A stretch of 64,000 nucleotides of DNA. Source: Lichenostomus cassidix (taxonomy: Eukaryota > Chordata > Aves > Passeriformes > Meliphagidae). A program made the translations under genes and the position numbers. The stretch covers positions 12,030,293 through 12,094,292 of the forward strand of contig CM039210.1 of assembly GCA_008360975.2 (NCBI GenBank), written 5' to 3'. Of the stretch, positions 44,679-54,694 are shown piece by piece. Positions within the stretch are counted from its first letter, which is position 1; every line of letters begins with the position of its first letter. The notes under the pieces are model-generated. The model saw only the letters and a list, made by a program, of their open reading frames with translations, was not told where the DNA came from and ran no database searches.

Positions 44679-46357
44679 TGGCAGGCACATGGTTGCAGTT
44701 TTTTGACACCGTCAGTACATGTTTTTGGAGTTTATTTGGTAATGGTACCTTTTGTGAGGAGATAACACCAGGAGAAGGTTTCTCTCAACCTTTTATTCAT
44801 TACTTTGGGCCTACTCAACTAATGCTCGAAAGGTTTGGAAATTCTCTAAATGCTTATGATATCATACAGTGCCTGGTGTTGCTGTGGCTGATAGGTTTAT
44901 CCTACCTTGCATTCCGGGATAAGGTGAAAATACCCTGGGTAACCATTCCAACACCTGTGCCAGGGAACAGGGATGCAGCCACAGAGCCCAAGGCTGTCGC
45001 AGAGCCTGGGGATACCCCACAGCCTGACTCTGTCCAACAGCCTGCCTCAGAAACAAACCGTCCAGAATGGGTGGGGGTGCTAGTGGAGGAGATGATACAC
45101 AGAATACACCAGCTGCTGAAGGAATACATCTCCCTAGCAGGTGTAAAACCCTCTTCTCGCCCCAAAGGGAAAGAGTCTGATGGTGCAGCAGTGGAACCCA
45201 CAGATGTTACAACCATCCAGGTTCCAGCTGAATCCCAAGAGCAGCCACAGCCAGCAGCAGTTGCCCCTGTGGTGCGTACAAAGTATAAGACCAAATCAGT
45301 ACGCCCAGTTAATGATGATGGGGAGCCATTGCCCTCACAACCAGCCGTAGAATCTGAGCCCATAATCATCACTGAGTCCTTCAACTTTGATACTCTCCGT
45401 AATCTGCGAGATGATGTTAAGAGATGGACGCACGAAGCTTTCCTAACCTGGTTTCTTCGGGTTTGGGACCTTATGGGCCGAGGAGTGCAGCTGGATAATA
45501 ATGAAGCAAGAAATTTGGGACCCTTGGCCCAAGACCCAGCTGTTGACAAAGTGTTCGCAAGGGAGACAGGGCCCCTTTCTCTCTGGGAGAGGCTTTTAAT
45601 GCGTGTAAGAGAGAAGTTTGACAACAAAGACCAAATGCAGGATCCCTACCGTAAATTGACCTGGAAGACCATTGAGGAAGGGATCCAACGGCTGAGAGAA
45701 GCAGCCATAATGGAGATTCTCTTTGGGGGGGATGGACAGCACGAAAATGACCCTGATAAGGTCAGGTGCACCACGCCAATGATGTGGAGCTTTATAAGGC
45801 GAGGGCCAGACCATCATGCCCCTTTCCTTGCAACTATTAATGTTGCTGGCAATCGAGAGACGGTGGGTTCAATAGTTGACAGGCTCAGGTATTATGCAAG
45901 TGTGATCAGTGACCCAATGCAGGCTCAGGTCTCTGCTGTGGTTAAAGACCTCAGCAAGGAGATTAAAGAGGAGATGAAGGACCTGAGGGAGGAAATTAGG
46001 GACGAGATGAGGAGGATCAATGTGGCACCAGTGAGAGTCACAGGCCCCAATACCAGAGCCCGACGTCCCCCAGCTAGAGAGAGAGGGTACACCCCACGAG
46101 CTGAGTTGTGGTTTTTTCTGCATGACCATGGGGAAGACATGAGGAGGTGGGATGGGAAGCCCACTACTGCCCTGGCAGCACGGGTGCGTCAGCTTAAGGA
46201 GGGAAATGCTGGCCGAGGGGGCTCTGCTAAAGCGAAGGTAGCCTCAGCTTCCCGTGGCCGACCTGCTAGGTACAATAGAAGGGAAGATGATGGGTCAGAT
46301 CCCCTTGACGGAACCTCTGAAATGCATGACCAGGAAGGGAATGATGACCAGTGCTAG
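44678..46357 (+). CDS. gag: Gag polyprotein, intact, without CCHC knuckles
   Basis: 559 codons, ending at TAG 46355-46357. The N-terminus has a hydrophobic helix (IIQCLVLLWLIGLSYLAF, about residues 60-80) in place of a simple myristoylated matrix. A Pro/Glu/Gln-rich linker follows, then a helical capsid-like domain (about residues 225-410). A highly charged coiled-coil-like stretch (DLSKEIKEEMKDLREEI) comes next. The tail is Arg/Gly-rich (RGRPARYNRRED) with no CCHC motif, as in spumavirus Gag, where GR-rich sequence binds nucleic acid. Protease follows in the same frame beyond the TAG. Confidence 0.85.
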   Translation: MAGTWLQFFDTVSTCFWSLFGNGTFCEEITPGEGFSQPFIHYFGPTQLMLERFGNSLNAYDIIQCLVLLWLIGLSYLAFRDKVKIPWVTIPTPVPGNRDAATEPKAVAEPGDTPQPDSVQQPASETNRPEWVGVLVEEMIHRIHQLLKEYISLAGVKPSSRPKGKESDGAAVEPTDVTTIQVPAESQEQPQPAAVAPVVRTKYKTKSVRPVNDDGEPLPSQPAVESEPIIITESFNFDTLRNLRDDVKRWTHEAFLTWFLRVWDLMGRGVQLDNNEARNLGPLAQDPAVDKVFARETGPLSLWERLLMRVREKFDNKDQMQDPYRKLTWKTIEEGIQRLREAAIMEILFGGDGQHENDPDKVRCTTPMMWSFIRRGPDHHAPFLATINVAGNRETVGSIVDRLRYYASVISDPMQAQVSAVVKDLSKEIKEEMKDLREEIRDEMRRINVAPVRVTGPNTRARRPPARERGYTPRAELWFFLHDHGEDMRRWDGKPTTALAARVRQLKEGNAGRGGSAKAKVASASRGRPARYNRREDDGSDPLDGTSEMHDQEGNDDQC

Positions 46358-46375
46358 AGGGGCCCTGCCTCTAGC
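46353..46375 (+). promoter_or_regulatory. Perfect hairpin containing the gag stop codon
   Basis: GCTAGAGG, a 7-base loop (GGCCCTG), then CCTCTAGC: an 8-bp perfect stem. The UAG of gag is inside the left arm. A structure at this point could influence readthrough into protease. Confidence 0.6.
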
Positions 46376-46723
46376 CAGGTAGAGGTACGGGAAAACCGTG
46401 TTTTTTGGACTGTGTGGATTCGATGGCCTGGCGCATCAGAGCCGCAAAAATATGAAGCACTAGTTGATACAGGTGCGCAGTGTACCCTAATGCCATCGGG
46501 ACTTACGGGAGCAGAATCTATTTCTATTGCTGGGGTTACGGGGGGATCACAGCAGTTGACCCTGGTTGAAGCCGAGGTGAGCCTGACGGGGAGGGAGTGG
46601 CAAAAACATCCCATTGTGACTGGTCCAGAGGCTCCATGTATTCTGGGCATAGACTTCCTCCGTAACGGCTATTTCAAAGACCCGAAAGGACTCAAGTGGG
46701 CTTTTGGAATAGCTGCTGTCTAG
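46358..46723 (+). CDS. pro: Aspartic protease
   Basis: Continuous with gag in frame after the UAG, open to a second TAG at 46721-46723. The catalytic motif LVDTGAQCTLM has its DTG at 46466-46474. The C-terminal ILGIDFLRNGYF is the usual flap-to-helix end of retroviral proteases. It works as a dimer that cuts Gag and Pol. There is no own ATG at the start, so synthesis must come from readthrough of gag or from suppression. Confidence 0.85.
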   Translation, partial: RGPASSQVEVRENRVFWTVWIRWPGASEPQKYEALVDTGAQCTLMPSGLTGAESISIAGVTGGSQQLTLVEAEVSLTGREWQKHPIVTGPEAPCILGIDFLRNGYFKDPKGLKWAFGIAAV

Positions 46724-49537
46724 GCAGAGGGCGTGAGGCAATTGAACACCTTGCCTGGACTATCAGAGAACCCTTCTGCAGTCGGACTTTTGAAGGTGGA
46801 GGACCAAAAAGTACCAATTGCCACCTCGACAGTGCACCGCCGGCAATACAGGACTAATCGAGATGCTGTGGTTCCCATCCACAAGATGATCCGTGAGCTG
46901 GAGAGCCAAGGGGTGGTCAGCAAGGCCCACTCATCCTTTAACAGCCCCATCTGGCCTGTGCGCAAATCTGACGGAGAATGGAGATTGACTGTGGACTATC
47001 GTGCCTTGAATGAGGTGACTCCACCTCTGAGTGCTGCTGTGCCAGACATGCTGGAGCTCCAGTATGAGCTAGAGTCCAAGGCAGCAAAGTGGTATGCCAC
47101 TATTGACATTGCAAATGCATTTTTCTCCATTCCACTGGCAGCAGAGTGCAGACCTCAGTTTGCTTTCACCTGGAGGGGCGTGCAGTATACCTGGAACCGA
47201 CTGCCCCAGGGGTGGAAGCACAGTCCCACCATCTGCCATGGACTGATCCAGGCTGCTCTGGAAAAGGGTGAGGCTCCGGAACATCTGCAGTACATCGACG
47301 ACATCATTGTGTGGGGGAGCACAGCAGAAGAAGTGTTTGAGAAAGGAGAGAAAATCATCCAAATTCTCCTGGAAGCCGGCTTCGCCATCAAGAAGAGCAA
47401 AGTCAAAGGACCTGCCCAAGAGATCCAGTTCCTAGGAGTGAAGTGGCAAGATGGCCGACGTCAGATTCCTACCGAAGTCATCAACAAGATCACAGCGATG
47501 TCCCCACCAACCAACAAGAAGGAGACGCAAGCCTTCCTAGGCGCCATAGGTTTCTGGAGGATGCATATCCCCGAATACAGCCAGATTGTAAGTCCTCTCT
47601 ACCTGGTGACATGCAAGAAGAACGATTTCCACTGGGGCCCTGAACAGCAGCAAGCCTTCACCCAGATCAAGCAGGAGATCGCTCATGCAGTAGCCCTTGG
47701 CCCAGTCAGGACAGGACCAGAAGTGAAGAATGTGCTCTACTCTGCAGCCGGGGGAAATGGTCTGTCCTGGAGCCTGTGGCAGAAGGTGCCTGGCGAGACT
47801 CGAGGACGACCACTGGGATTCTGGAGCCGAAGTTACAGAGGGTCCGAAGCCAACTATACTCCCACCGAGAAGGAAATCCTAGCAGCCTATGAAGGAGTCC
47901 AAGCCGCCTCAGAGGTAATTGGTACGGAAGCCCAACTTCTCCTTGCACCCCGACTACCGGTGCTGGGGTGGATGTTCAAGGGAAGAGTTCCCTCAACCCA
48001 CCATGCCACCGATGCCACGTGGAGCAAATGGATTGCTCTCATCACACAGCGTGCCCGTATTGGAAACCCGAATCGCCCTGGGATCTTAGAAATAATTACA
48101 AATTGGCCTGAAGGTGAAGACTTTGGCCTCACGGATGAAGAGGAGCAGGAACAAGTGACTCGCGCAGAGGAAGCTCCACCTTACAACCAACTGCCACAAG
48201 ATGAAACACGCTATGCTCTGTTCACTGATGGTTCCTGTCGTATTGTGGGGGCAAATAGGAAGTGAAAAGCAGCTGTATGGAGCCCCACACGAAGGGTCGC
48301 AGAGGCTACAGGAGAGGGGGGATCGAGTCAACTTGCTGAACTCAAAGCCGTTCAGCTGGCCCTGGACATTGCTGAAAGAGAGAAGTGGCCAAAGCTTTAC
48401 CTCTACACTGATTCATGGATGGTAGCCAATGCTCTATGGGGTTGGTTGGAAAGGTGGAAGAAAGCCAGCTGGCAGCGTAGAGGAAGACCAATCTGGGCTG
48501 CTGATGAGTGGCGGGACATTGCCGCTAGGGTGGAGAAACTACCTGTGAAAGTCTGTCATGTAGATGCCCATGTCCCCAAGAGCCGAGCTAATGAGGAACA
48601 CCAAAACAATGAACAGGTGGATAAAGCTGCAAAGATAAAAGTGTCACAAATAGATTTGGATTGGCAACACAAGGGGGAGCTGTTCCTAGCTCGATGGGCC
48701 CATGATGCCTCAGGCCATCAGGGCAGAGATGCCACCTACAAGTGGGCACGAGACCGAGGGGTGGATCTAACCATGGACTGTATCTCCCAGGTAATCCATA
48801 ATTGTGAGACGTGTGTGGCCATCAAGCAAGCCAAGCGGGTGAAACCCCTGTGGTATGGTGGGAGGTGGTCTAAATATAAGTATGGAGAGGCCTGGCAGAT
48901 TGATTACATCACACTGCCTCAAACCCGCCATGGCAAGCGCTACGTGCTCACAATGGTAGAAGCCACCACGGGGTGGCTGGAAACCTATCCTGTGCCTCAC
49001 GCCACTGCCCGTAACACCATCCTGGGCCTTGAAAACCAAGTCCTGTGGAGGCATGGTACCCCTGAGAGAATTGAATCAGACAATGGCACTCATTTTAAAA
49101 ATAGCCTCATAAACACCTGGGCTAGGGAACATGGCATTGAGTGGGTGTACCACATTCCTTATCATGCACCTGCTGCTGGCAAAGTGGAGCGATGCAATGG
49201 TCTGCTAAAAACCACCTTGAAAGCTTTAGGCGGGGGGACTTTTAAAGGTTGGGAACAGCATTTAGCCAAGGCCACCTGGCTAGTTAACACCCGAGGTTCC
49301 ACCAACCGAGCTGGCCCTGCTCAATCTGAACCCCTGCAAACAGCAGACAGGGATAAAGTTCCAGTGGTACACATGAGAGGCATGCTAGGGAAAACTGTTT
49401 GGATTGATTCTACCTCAGGCAAAGACAGACCCACCCGGGGGGTTGTTTTCGCTCAGGGACCAGGGTGTACCTGGTGGGTGATGCAAAAGGATGGAGAAGC
49501 ACGATGCATACCTCAGGGAGACCTTAGTTGGGGTTGA
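46724..49537 (+). CDS. pol: Pol: RT, RNase H, integrase, one in-frame stop
   Basis: In frame with gag and pro after the second UAG. The RT shows PVRKSDGEWRLTVDYRALNE, the catalytic YIDD (47291-47302, with Ile for the usual Met) and LPQGWKHSPTICHG. RNase H has FTDGSC, ELKAVQLALD and YTDSW, but a TGA at 48263-48265 lies between the first two. Integrase has an HHCC domain (HDASGHQ ... CETC) and DDE: Asp in QIDYITLP (48902), Asp in ESDNGTHF (49079), Glu in GKVERCNG (49187). It ends TGA 49535-49537. Apart from that single stop the frame is open over 2.8 kb. Confidence 0.93.
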
Positions 49538-49673
49538 ATTGTCCATAACACTGTGCCTGTATCGATATCTGTATGTGTATATGTATATAATTAGAGTAAT
49601 GCATGTGTGTATATAATCTAAATGTTTAAGCTCAATGTAACATGTTGGAATGGGAAAAATTCGGGGTGGATTA

Positions 49674-50566
49674 TGTCGGGGGTTGAGAATTTCTTCCCAT
49701 TCCTGTTGCTACGCAACAAATGGCCCGATGTTCGGAGTGATCAAGCCTTTTGTAAAAAGACAAAGGCTAGGTTTGGGCAGGGCAAGGTGGGGGAGAGCCG
49801 GTCCTGGGAACTGACTCTTGTGATTCGGACGCTGAGGGTAGAGGCTGCTGGCTCTTGGCTTTCCAGCTGCTACCAGAGGAAATCCAACGGTGCCCTGTTT
49901 CTCTTCCCTCCTGGCTGGGTGAGCTTTGATTCAACTTTTCTCCTCACGGGGAAGGGCACGTTTCCCCCCCCCCGGGCTGTGTTCCCTCGTGGCTGCTGCC
50001 GGGAGAGTCCGGCTGCCTCTGCTGCCTGCCCCTGCCCTCTGCCGCACGAGACCGCGGCGTCTGCTGTGACTGTAGAAATTCTCGCTGGCCGGAGAGAGAG
50101 CGCCTGCTCCTGCTGCCCTGTTCCCTCGCTGCCCTGAGCTGTTCCTGCTGCGCTGCGTGTTTCTCAGCCCGTCCGCCATTGCAGTTGCCGGACGGTGACC
50201 TGACCCTGCTCCACAGCGCCACCTGCAGCCGCTCGGGAGTCATTGCACCTGCCCTGCCCGGCCGGGAGCTCAACAGCGCCCCTGCTGCTTGCAACCGTGA
50301 TTGCACCACAAGGGAGAAGGCTCAGCAGCTCACGTTATCTGCTGTTTGGTTTTCTGGTTCTAGTTGTGGTTTGCTATTATTGTTATTGTTTGTTTATAGA
50401 TACTAGTAAAGAACTGATACTCCTTTTTCCCATACCTTTGCCTGAAAGCCCTTGATTTACAAAATTAAATAATTCAGGGGGAGGAGGGGAAGAAAAAAAT
50501 CACATCCTCTGCTCTAGGGGAAGGTTCAACCTCTCTTGGCAGACACCTGTCTTTCAAACCAAGACA
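49674..50566 (+). repeat. 3' LTR of the ERV-L-like provirus
   Basis: 893 bp, TGTCGGGGGTTGAG to ...AAACCAAGACA, closely matching the 5' LTR. A purine-rich GGGAAAAATTCGGGGTGG lies just upstream. Confidence 0.92.
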
Positions 50567-50779
50567 GTCTGTCAAACTGCAAAACACATAAAACTCCTGT
50601 CTCCCACGCAAGACACCCCCCAACCTCTTTTCCTACTTCTCTTTTCCTCTCTCTTCCTCCCTCTCTCTCTCATATTTTCTATCAAATAAAACCCATACTA
50701 TTGACTGGCATATGGTCTCGTTTGCACCTTAATTCGGGCAGAGGTATTTCCAAAGAACCTTAATAATTGGATCATAACA
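50567..50779 (+). repeat. Right ends of LTR B and LTR A
   Basis: 50567-50615 completes LTR B (...CTCCCACGCAAGACA). 50616-50620 is the repeated CCCCC. 50621-50779 completes LTR A, with CAAATAAAACCC (AATAAA) near 50685, and ends ...GATCATAACA. ACAGG follows. Confidence 0.85.
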
Positions 50780-50784
50780 ACAGG

Positions 50785-51705
50785 TTATTCCTCAAAACTG
50801 CTTTATGTACAATCACGATGTATTTGCAACACCTTTAAAATCTTTCCAGTTAATCCTGCTGAAATTCAACCCTCTAGAGTTCCATGTTGCTGCTATTTCA
50901 TTTACGATTCAGTTGTTTGCTTGCATAATATTCATTGATGTTTAACTGCTGTATGAAAAATTTTCAATAGTTTCCTTGTAACAATGGAGTCAAAATGAGT
51001 TAAGTTCTGCTGTATTTGAGACTTTTAAAGTAACACTCTCACCTTTGGATCTAGTTTTGTTTGATTTAAGGCTCAACCCTGGGCCCACTGAAAAGATGCA
51101 AAGGTATCCAAAGTGACTACTTCACTGAATTCAAGGAAATTTTTTTTACAGGTATACCTTGAATGGACTCTTAATGTCTGTGTGCATGCAAGTGTGAAAG
51201 TGCTGCAGCAAGTACACAAGGGATGTTGTTCTAGCTTTTTAAGTATTTTAGATTTGTAAGTTAGGCCTGTGTGTTACCACTGTGTTATAGCAAATTCTAT
51301 ATGAATCAATTGCAAAATGGTTTACATTATCTGTTAAGTGCCATTAAGTGTTCAGTGCTATTGAAGTTAAATTCTCTTAAATTTAAGTGATGTTATGTTT
51401 AAGGTCTGTTGCTTCTAAGCTCTGTTAAGTTTGAGTTCAATTAAGGTTAAGTCTGTTGAATTTAAGTGTTTTTCATTGAAGTAATGTTATGTTTAAAGTC
51501 TGTTGATTTTAAGTTCTATTGAAGCTATATTCTGTTAAGCTTAAGTGAAGTTCAAGCAATGTTAATTTTAAATTCTGTTAGGCTTAAATTCTGATAAGTT
51601 TAAGTTCTGTTAAGTTTAATAAGTTCTGTTAAGTTTAAGTGAGGTTAAATTGGAGTAATGCTATATTTAAGTTCTGTTAATTTTAAGATCTATTAAGCCT
51701 AATTT
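50785..51705. other. Non-coding, with TTAAG-type repeats in its right part
   Basis: AT-rich. From about 51330 to 51700 many degenerate units like TTCTGTTAAGTTTAAG occur, similar to 36790-37100 in the gag-only ERV. This may be the 3' internal region of the beta-like ERV that starts at 39503, displaced by the nest. Confidence 0.5.
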
Positions 51706-52157
51706 GTGTTCAGTTTCAAGGATGAATTTATGAGCCTTCTGTATTAGGATGACAGTTGCTGCCACAGCTTTCAGACACCCAGGCCACCCTTGGATAATAT
51801 TGTCTAGCTGTTTTGAAAAACAGGCCAAAGCTCTTCGCTGGTCCTCAAGGTGCTGTGCCAGTACCTCTAGAGCAACATTCTGCCGCTTGTATGTAAAAAG
51901 TCCAAAGGGGTTAGTTAGGTCTGACAGCCCCAGAGCTAGAGCAGACATTAAGGAATGTTTTGGCTGTTTAAATGCAGCCCTTGCTTCCTCTGTCCAGTTG
52001 ATGGTTTCCTTCTCAGCTGTCTTAAGGGCTTTCTACAAAGGTTTTCTTGTTTGTCCAGTCCTCTAATTCTTTTGACAGCTGATGTCCAAATATAGTTGGG
52101 CTATTCTTGAACCCTTGGGGTAGTACTGTTCAGGTGAGTTGAGTCTTTCTTCCTGTC
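51706..52157 (-). pseudogene. pol: RT fragment (palm edge, thumb, connection)
   Basis: Minus strand. TVLPQGFKNSPTIFGHQL starts beyond the LTR insertion. A deletion removes the YxDD part. Then INWTEEARAAFK and CFSKQLDNIIQGWPGCLKAV, the RT thumb and connection, run to about 51730. An in-frame stop occurs just before TVLPQG. Confidence 0.75.
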
Positions 52158-52624
52158 TGCTGTAGTGTGCTTATGCTGTTCTAGAGACTTCTCCCTAGCA
52201 GAAACCTGTACCATCCCATGCTGTAATCTTATTGGTTTACCCCTTTCTTCTCCCTGGCTTCTCCCCTCTGGCTTCCCCTAGTTGGTTCTTCTGAGTAACC
52301 ACGCCTCTGTTCCCTCTCCCGATAACCCGCTGCGAAAGCCTCCCTCGGGGTTCACCATCTTGGCTTTCCAGCACCCCGAATCCTCCCCCGCCTCTCCGCC
52401 CTTCTCCACCCTCCTCTGACCCTCGACTGTGGACCTTAATAAATCCCTGGAAACTTCAGATGGTGATCCTGCATTTCTTCCATCGCCACACCTTCACGGA
52501 GTCTTGCGTCCCCCGCAGCTCCTCTGCCTGCTACAGCCATGTGTCTGCCTGGCGTGTTCTGGCCACGGGTGACCCCCTCCACAAACGGGTGGCCGTTTGT
52601 GAATCGTGATACCACGCTGCCACA
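52158..52624 (+). repeat. Solo LTR in RT of the gamma ERV, 6-bp duplication
   Basis: 467 bp, TGCTGTAGTGTGC to ...CACGCTGCCACA, with AATAAA near 52439. The exact duplication CCTGTC is at 52152-52157 and 52625-52630. It splits RT between NPETG and RKTQLT on the opposite strand. Confidence 0.88.
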
Positions 52625-52983
52625 CCTGTCTCAGGATTTTTCCACTCAAAAGCAAAGAATTCTTGACTACTTTCACTTATAGAAATCCAGAAAAAGGCAT
52701 CCTTGAGATCTAAAACTGTGAACTTGCCTAGTTCATTTGTCAGTGCAGTCAGAAAAGTGTAGGGGTTTGGTACAACTGAATCTACATCCTCTGTGATTTT
52801 GTAAACTACCTTTAAATCCTGCACTAATCTGTAACTTTTACCATCATTCTTCTTTACTGGCAGGATGGGTTTTCCCAGTTTAAATTTTAAAGGTTGAAAG
52901 AAAGGCCTCGTTTCACTTATCCCTGTGGTACTGGTCACATCCACAGTATCTTGACTCTGTTTCCCCTTTAAAGTATTTAACAC
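52625..52983 (-). pseudogene. pol: RT fingers/palm fragment, gamma type
   Basis: Minus strand. KPILPVKKNDGKSYRLVQDL, NPYTFLTALTNELGKFTVLD and LKDAFFWISI contain the first catalytic Asp region, and FAFEWKNPETG ends at the inserted LTR. Confidence 0.8.
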
Positions 52984-52986
52984 AGA

Positions 52987-54028
52987 CTACTGCTGTAGTT
53001 TTTTAAGGAAGAATGGTGTTTTCATATAAATCACTCTATGATTTCTGACAGCCTGCCTCAAAGGTGTTTCTAGGACAGTCTCCTTTCTTGGTTCATCTTT
53101 TTTAGATCTGGTGCATTTAGTTACTGGACTAGCAGCCTCTATTGTCTTCTGGGTTATATTTCCCCTCTTCTTCCTGGTAAGCCCACTGGCTGATGAGGCT
53201 ACAGCCCCAGCCCCGGTCTCCTCCTCAGAGCTACCTACACTGAATTCATCTGGCTTGCTTTTAATTGTGGCTATTTTTCCCTCAGCCCTGTCGCTGACCA
53301 CATGGTGAAGCAGGTGCTGCCCTCGACTCCCCCCTTCCCCAGCCTGGGAGGGGTAGGGTACAGCAGCAGATGCACTTCTCTCCCCACCTGGACTTGTCTC
53401 CTCTCCTCCCCTGCCTCCACCCTCAGGGTGGCCGGTGGGTCGTGCTAGGCCTGCCCCTGTTTCTCCCTTGCCTCCGCCCTCTTGGTGGACACCAATCCCC
53501 CATCCCCAGCCCCACTGTGGCAGGGGCAAGGGGAGCTGGCGGTGGCCACCTATCTCCCACCCCGAGTGCCGCATCAGCCCGGGGCAGGGAGGGAGGCCAT
53601 TGGCAGCGGTGGCAGCAGAGGAGGGAGCCAGGTTCCCTCTGCCTCCACTGGTCCGGCTGGCCCTTGCAGCAGCAAGGGGTATGACATTTTTTCCCGCAAG
53701 GCAGGCAGTCTTTTTTTGTTTGTTTGTACACCTCTTCCTGATTCAGGAATATAGAAAACAATTTTGCATACCTTAACTCATCAACCCTGCCCTGGGCCCA
53801 AAGTTCTACTAGCAATTCTGTGATTAATTGGTTGTCCAAACTACCTAGATGGGGCCATTTTTCTCCCCCCCTCAGTTTCAAAACAGGCCACACCCACAAT
53901 GACAGCCTAGTTAATTCCTCCATGTTCAGAGGGGTTCTTTTCCCTGATAGGTCGTGCCAGTTTTTTAAGATCAGACCCAGTGGGGAATCCTTCGGGATTT
54001 TTGGGTTAGCAGAAGACGCCCCACCCAT
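52987..54028 (-). pseudogene. gag: Broken gag (matrix and Pro/Gly-rich linker)
   Basis: Minus strand, ATG at 54028: MGGASSANPKIPKDSPLG, a myristoyl-type start, then SPLGLILKNW, the conserved gammaretroviral matrix motif, and WVWPVLKLRGGEKWP. After about 53660 a low-complexity Gly/Pro-rich part changes frame. 53300-52987 is charged (KSKPDEF..., TRKKRGN). Capsid is not recognisable. It cannot make normal Gag. Confidence 0.75.
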
Positions 54029-54583
54029 GTTTCATTTATAAACAGAAAAGAAACAGCCGGAAAGGAAGTTCTTAGCCCAGAGTCTGGCGTGAGAAATGAA
54101 CCCGCGGTTCCCACACCACAGCAGAGTAAGAAAAGCAAAGTTTAAAAGAGCCCACGCACGCGGCTTAAAGACCCTGGCGAGGGTCAAACCACCTACCCTT
54201 GAGAGATGAACCCACTCCCCTAACCCCTGGGCCACGGCTCCCCCTGAGCCGCTGTGTGACCCTTATGTGAGTAAATAGCGAGAGGTGTCCCTCTCTCCTC
54301 ACAGCCCGTGCGGGAGCGGAGTAGGTTGTAAAAACCTCCTTTATGGCCCCCCTTGGCCACACTCCTGCCCTTGGAGATCTCTCCTAAATGCTAGCTAGCA
54401 ATGAAACCATAAAACCATTCCCCTTTGATCTCACCTCTCCTGCTGTGTTTCTGTGGTAGGGTTTTCGGAAACTCCCTGGTTTTCGCAATCCTGAATTGCA
54501 GTTTCCCTCCCATAGTGTTGGTTAGTGGGGGGTGCAGCAGGGTGTTTCTCGATCCAGAATTCGATTTTTTGGGGTTCCCTTCT

Positions 54584-54601
54584 CTCCTGGCTGGCTCACA
54601 A
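54584..54601 (-). promoter_or_regulatory. Degenerate primer binding site, tRNA-Arg-like
   Basis: TTGTGAGCCAGCCAGGAG on the minus strand matches TGGCGAGCCAGCCAGGAG, the complement of a tRNA-Arg 3' end, with two mismatches. It lies four bases after the LTR end. Confidence 0.6.
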
Positions 54602-54605
54602 GAAC

Positions 54606-54694
54606 TGATGCCTTAAAAGCTGGTAAAATAAGAGGCAGACACAGCAGTAGAGGGAAAAAAGGGTATTACCTTGGTTTTATTAGGATCCCAGGTG
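54606..54694 (-). repeat. Gamma 5' LTR, 3' part (R-U5 side)
   Basis: Minus strand. GGATCCTAATAAAACC carries the poly(A) signal and the LTR ends ...AAGGCATCA. The upstream part of the same LTR lies at 62647-63073, on the other side of the beta ERV. Alignment to the solo LTR at 33439-33936 runs through the join. Confidence 0.8.

Larger units (their letters stand above)
43512..50566 (+). mobile_element. ERV-L-like provirus, env-less, nearly intact
   Basis: 7.06 kb with two ~890-bp LTRs and an exact 5-bp duplication GTCTG (43507-43511, 50567-50571). The order is LTR, tRNA-Lys primer site, small hydrophobic ORF, gag, pro, pol, LTR. Integrase stops only 137 bp before the 3' LTR, so there is no env. 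RT and integrase text resembles class III (ERV-L/spuma-like) elements. The LTRs differ only sparsely, so it is the youngest layer of the nest. Confidence 0.93.
51706..54605 (-). mobile_element. Minus-strand gamma ERV, internal region
   Basis: From the 5' LTR end at 54606 the minus strand holds a tRNA-Arg-like primer site, a leader, gag matrix, a linker, and RT pieces. It is cut by a solo LTR (52158-52624) and ends without a 3' LTR near 51706. Capsid, protease, the YxDD region of RT, RNase H, integrase and env are missing. Confidence 0.8.

Noticed and set aside
44902..45627. 241-codon minus-strand frame
   Set aside because: Shadow of the intact gag gene on the plus strand.
54170..54245. Functional tRNA gene on the minus strand
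   Set aside because: Box A and B are present but the acceptor and anticodon stems do not pair, so it is kept only as a curiosity.
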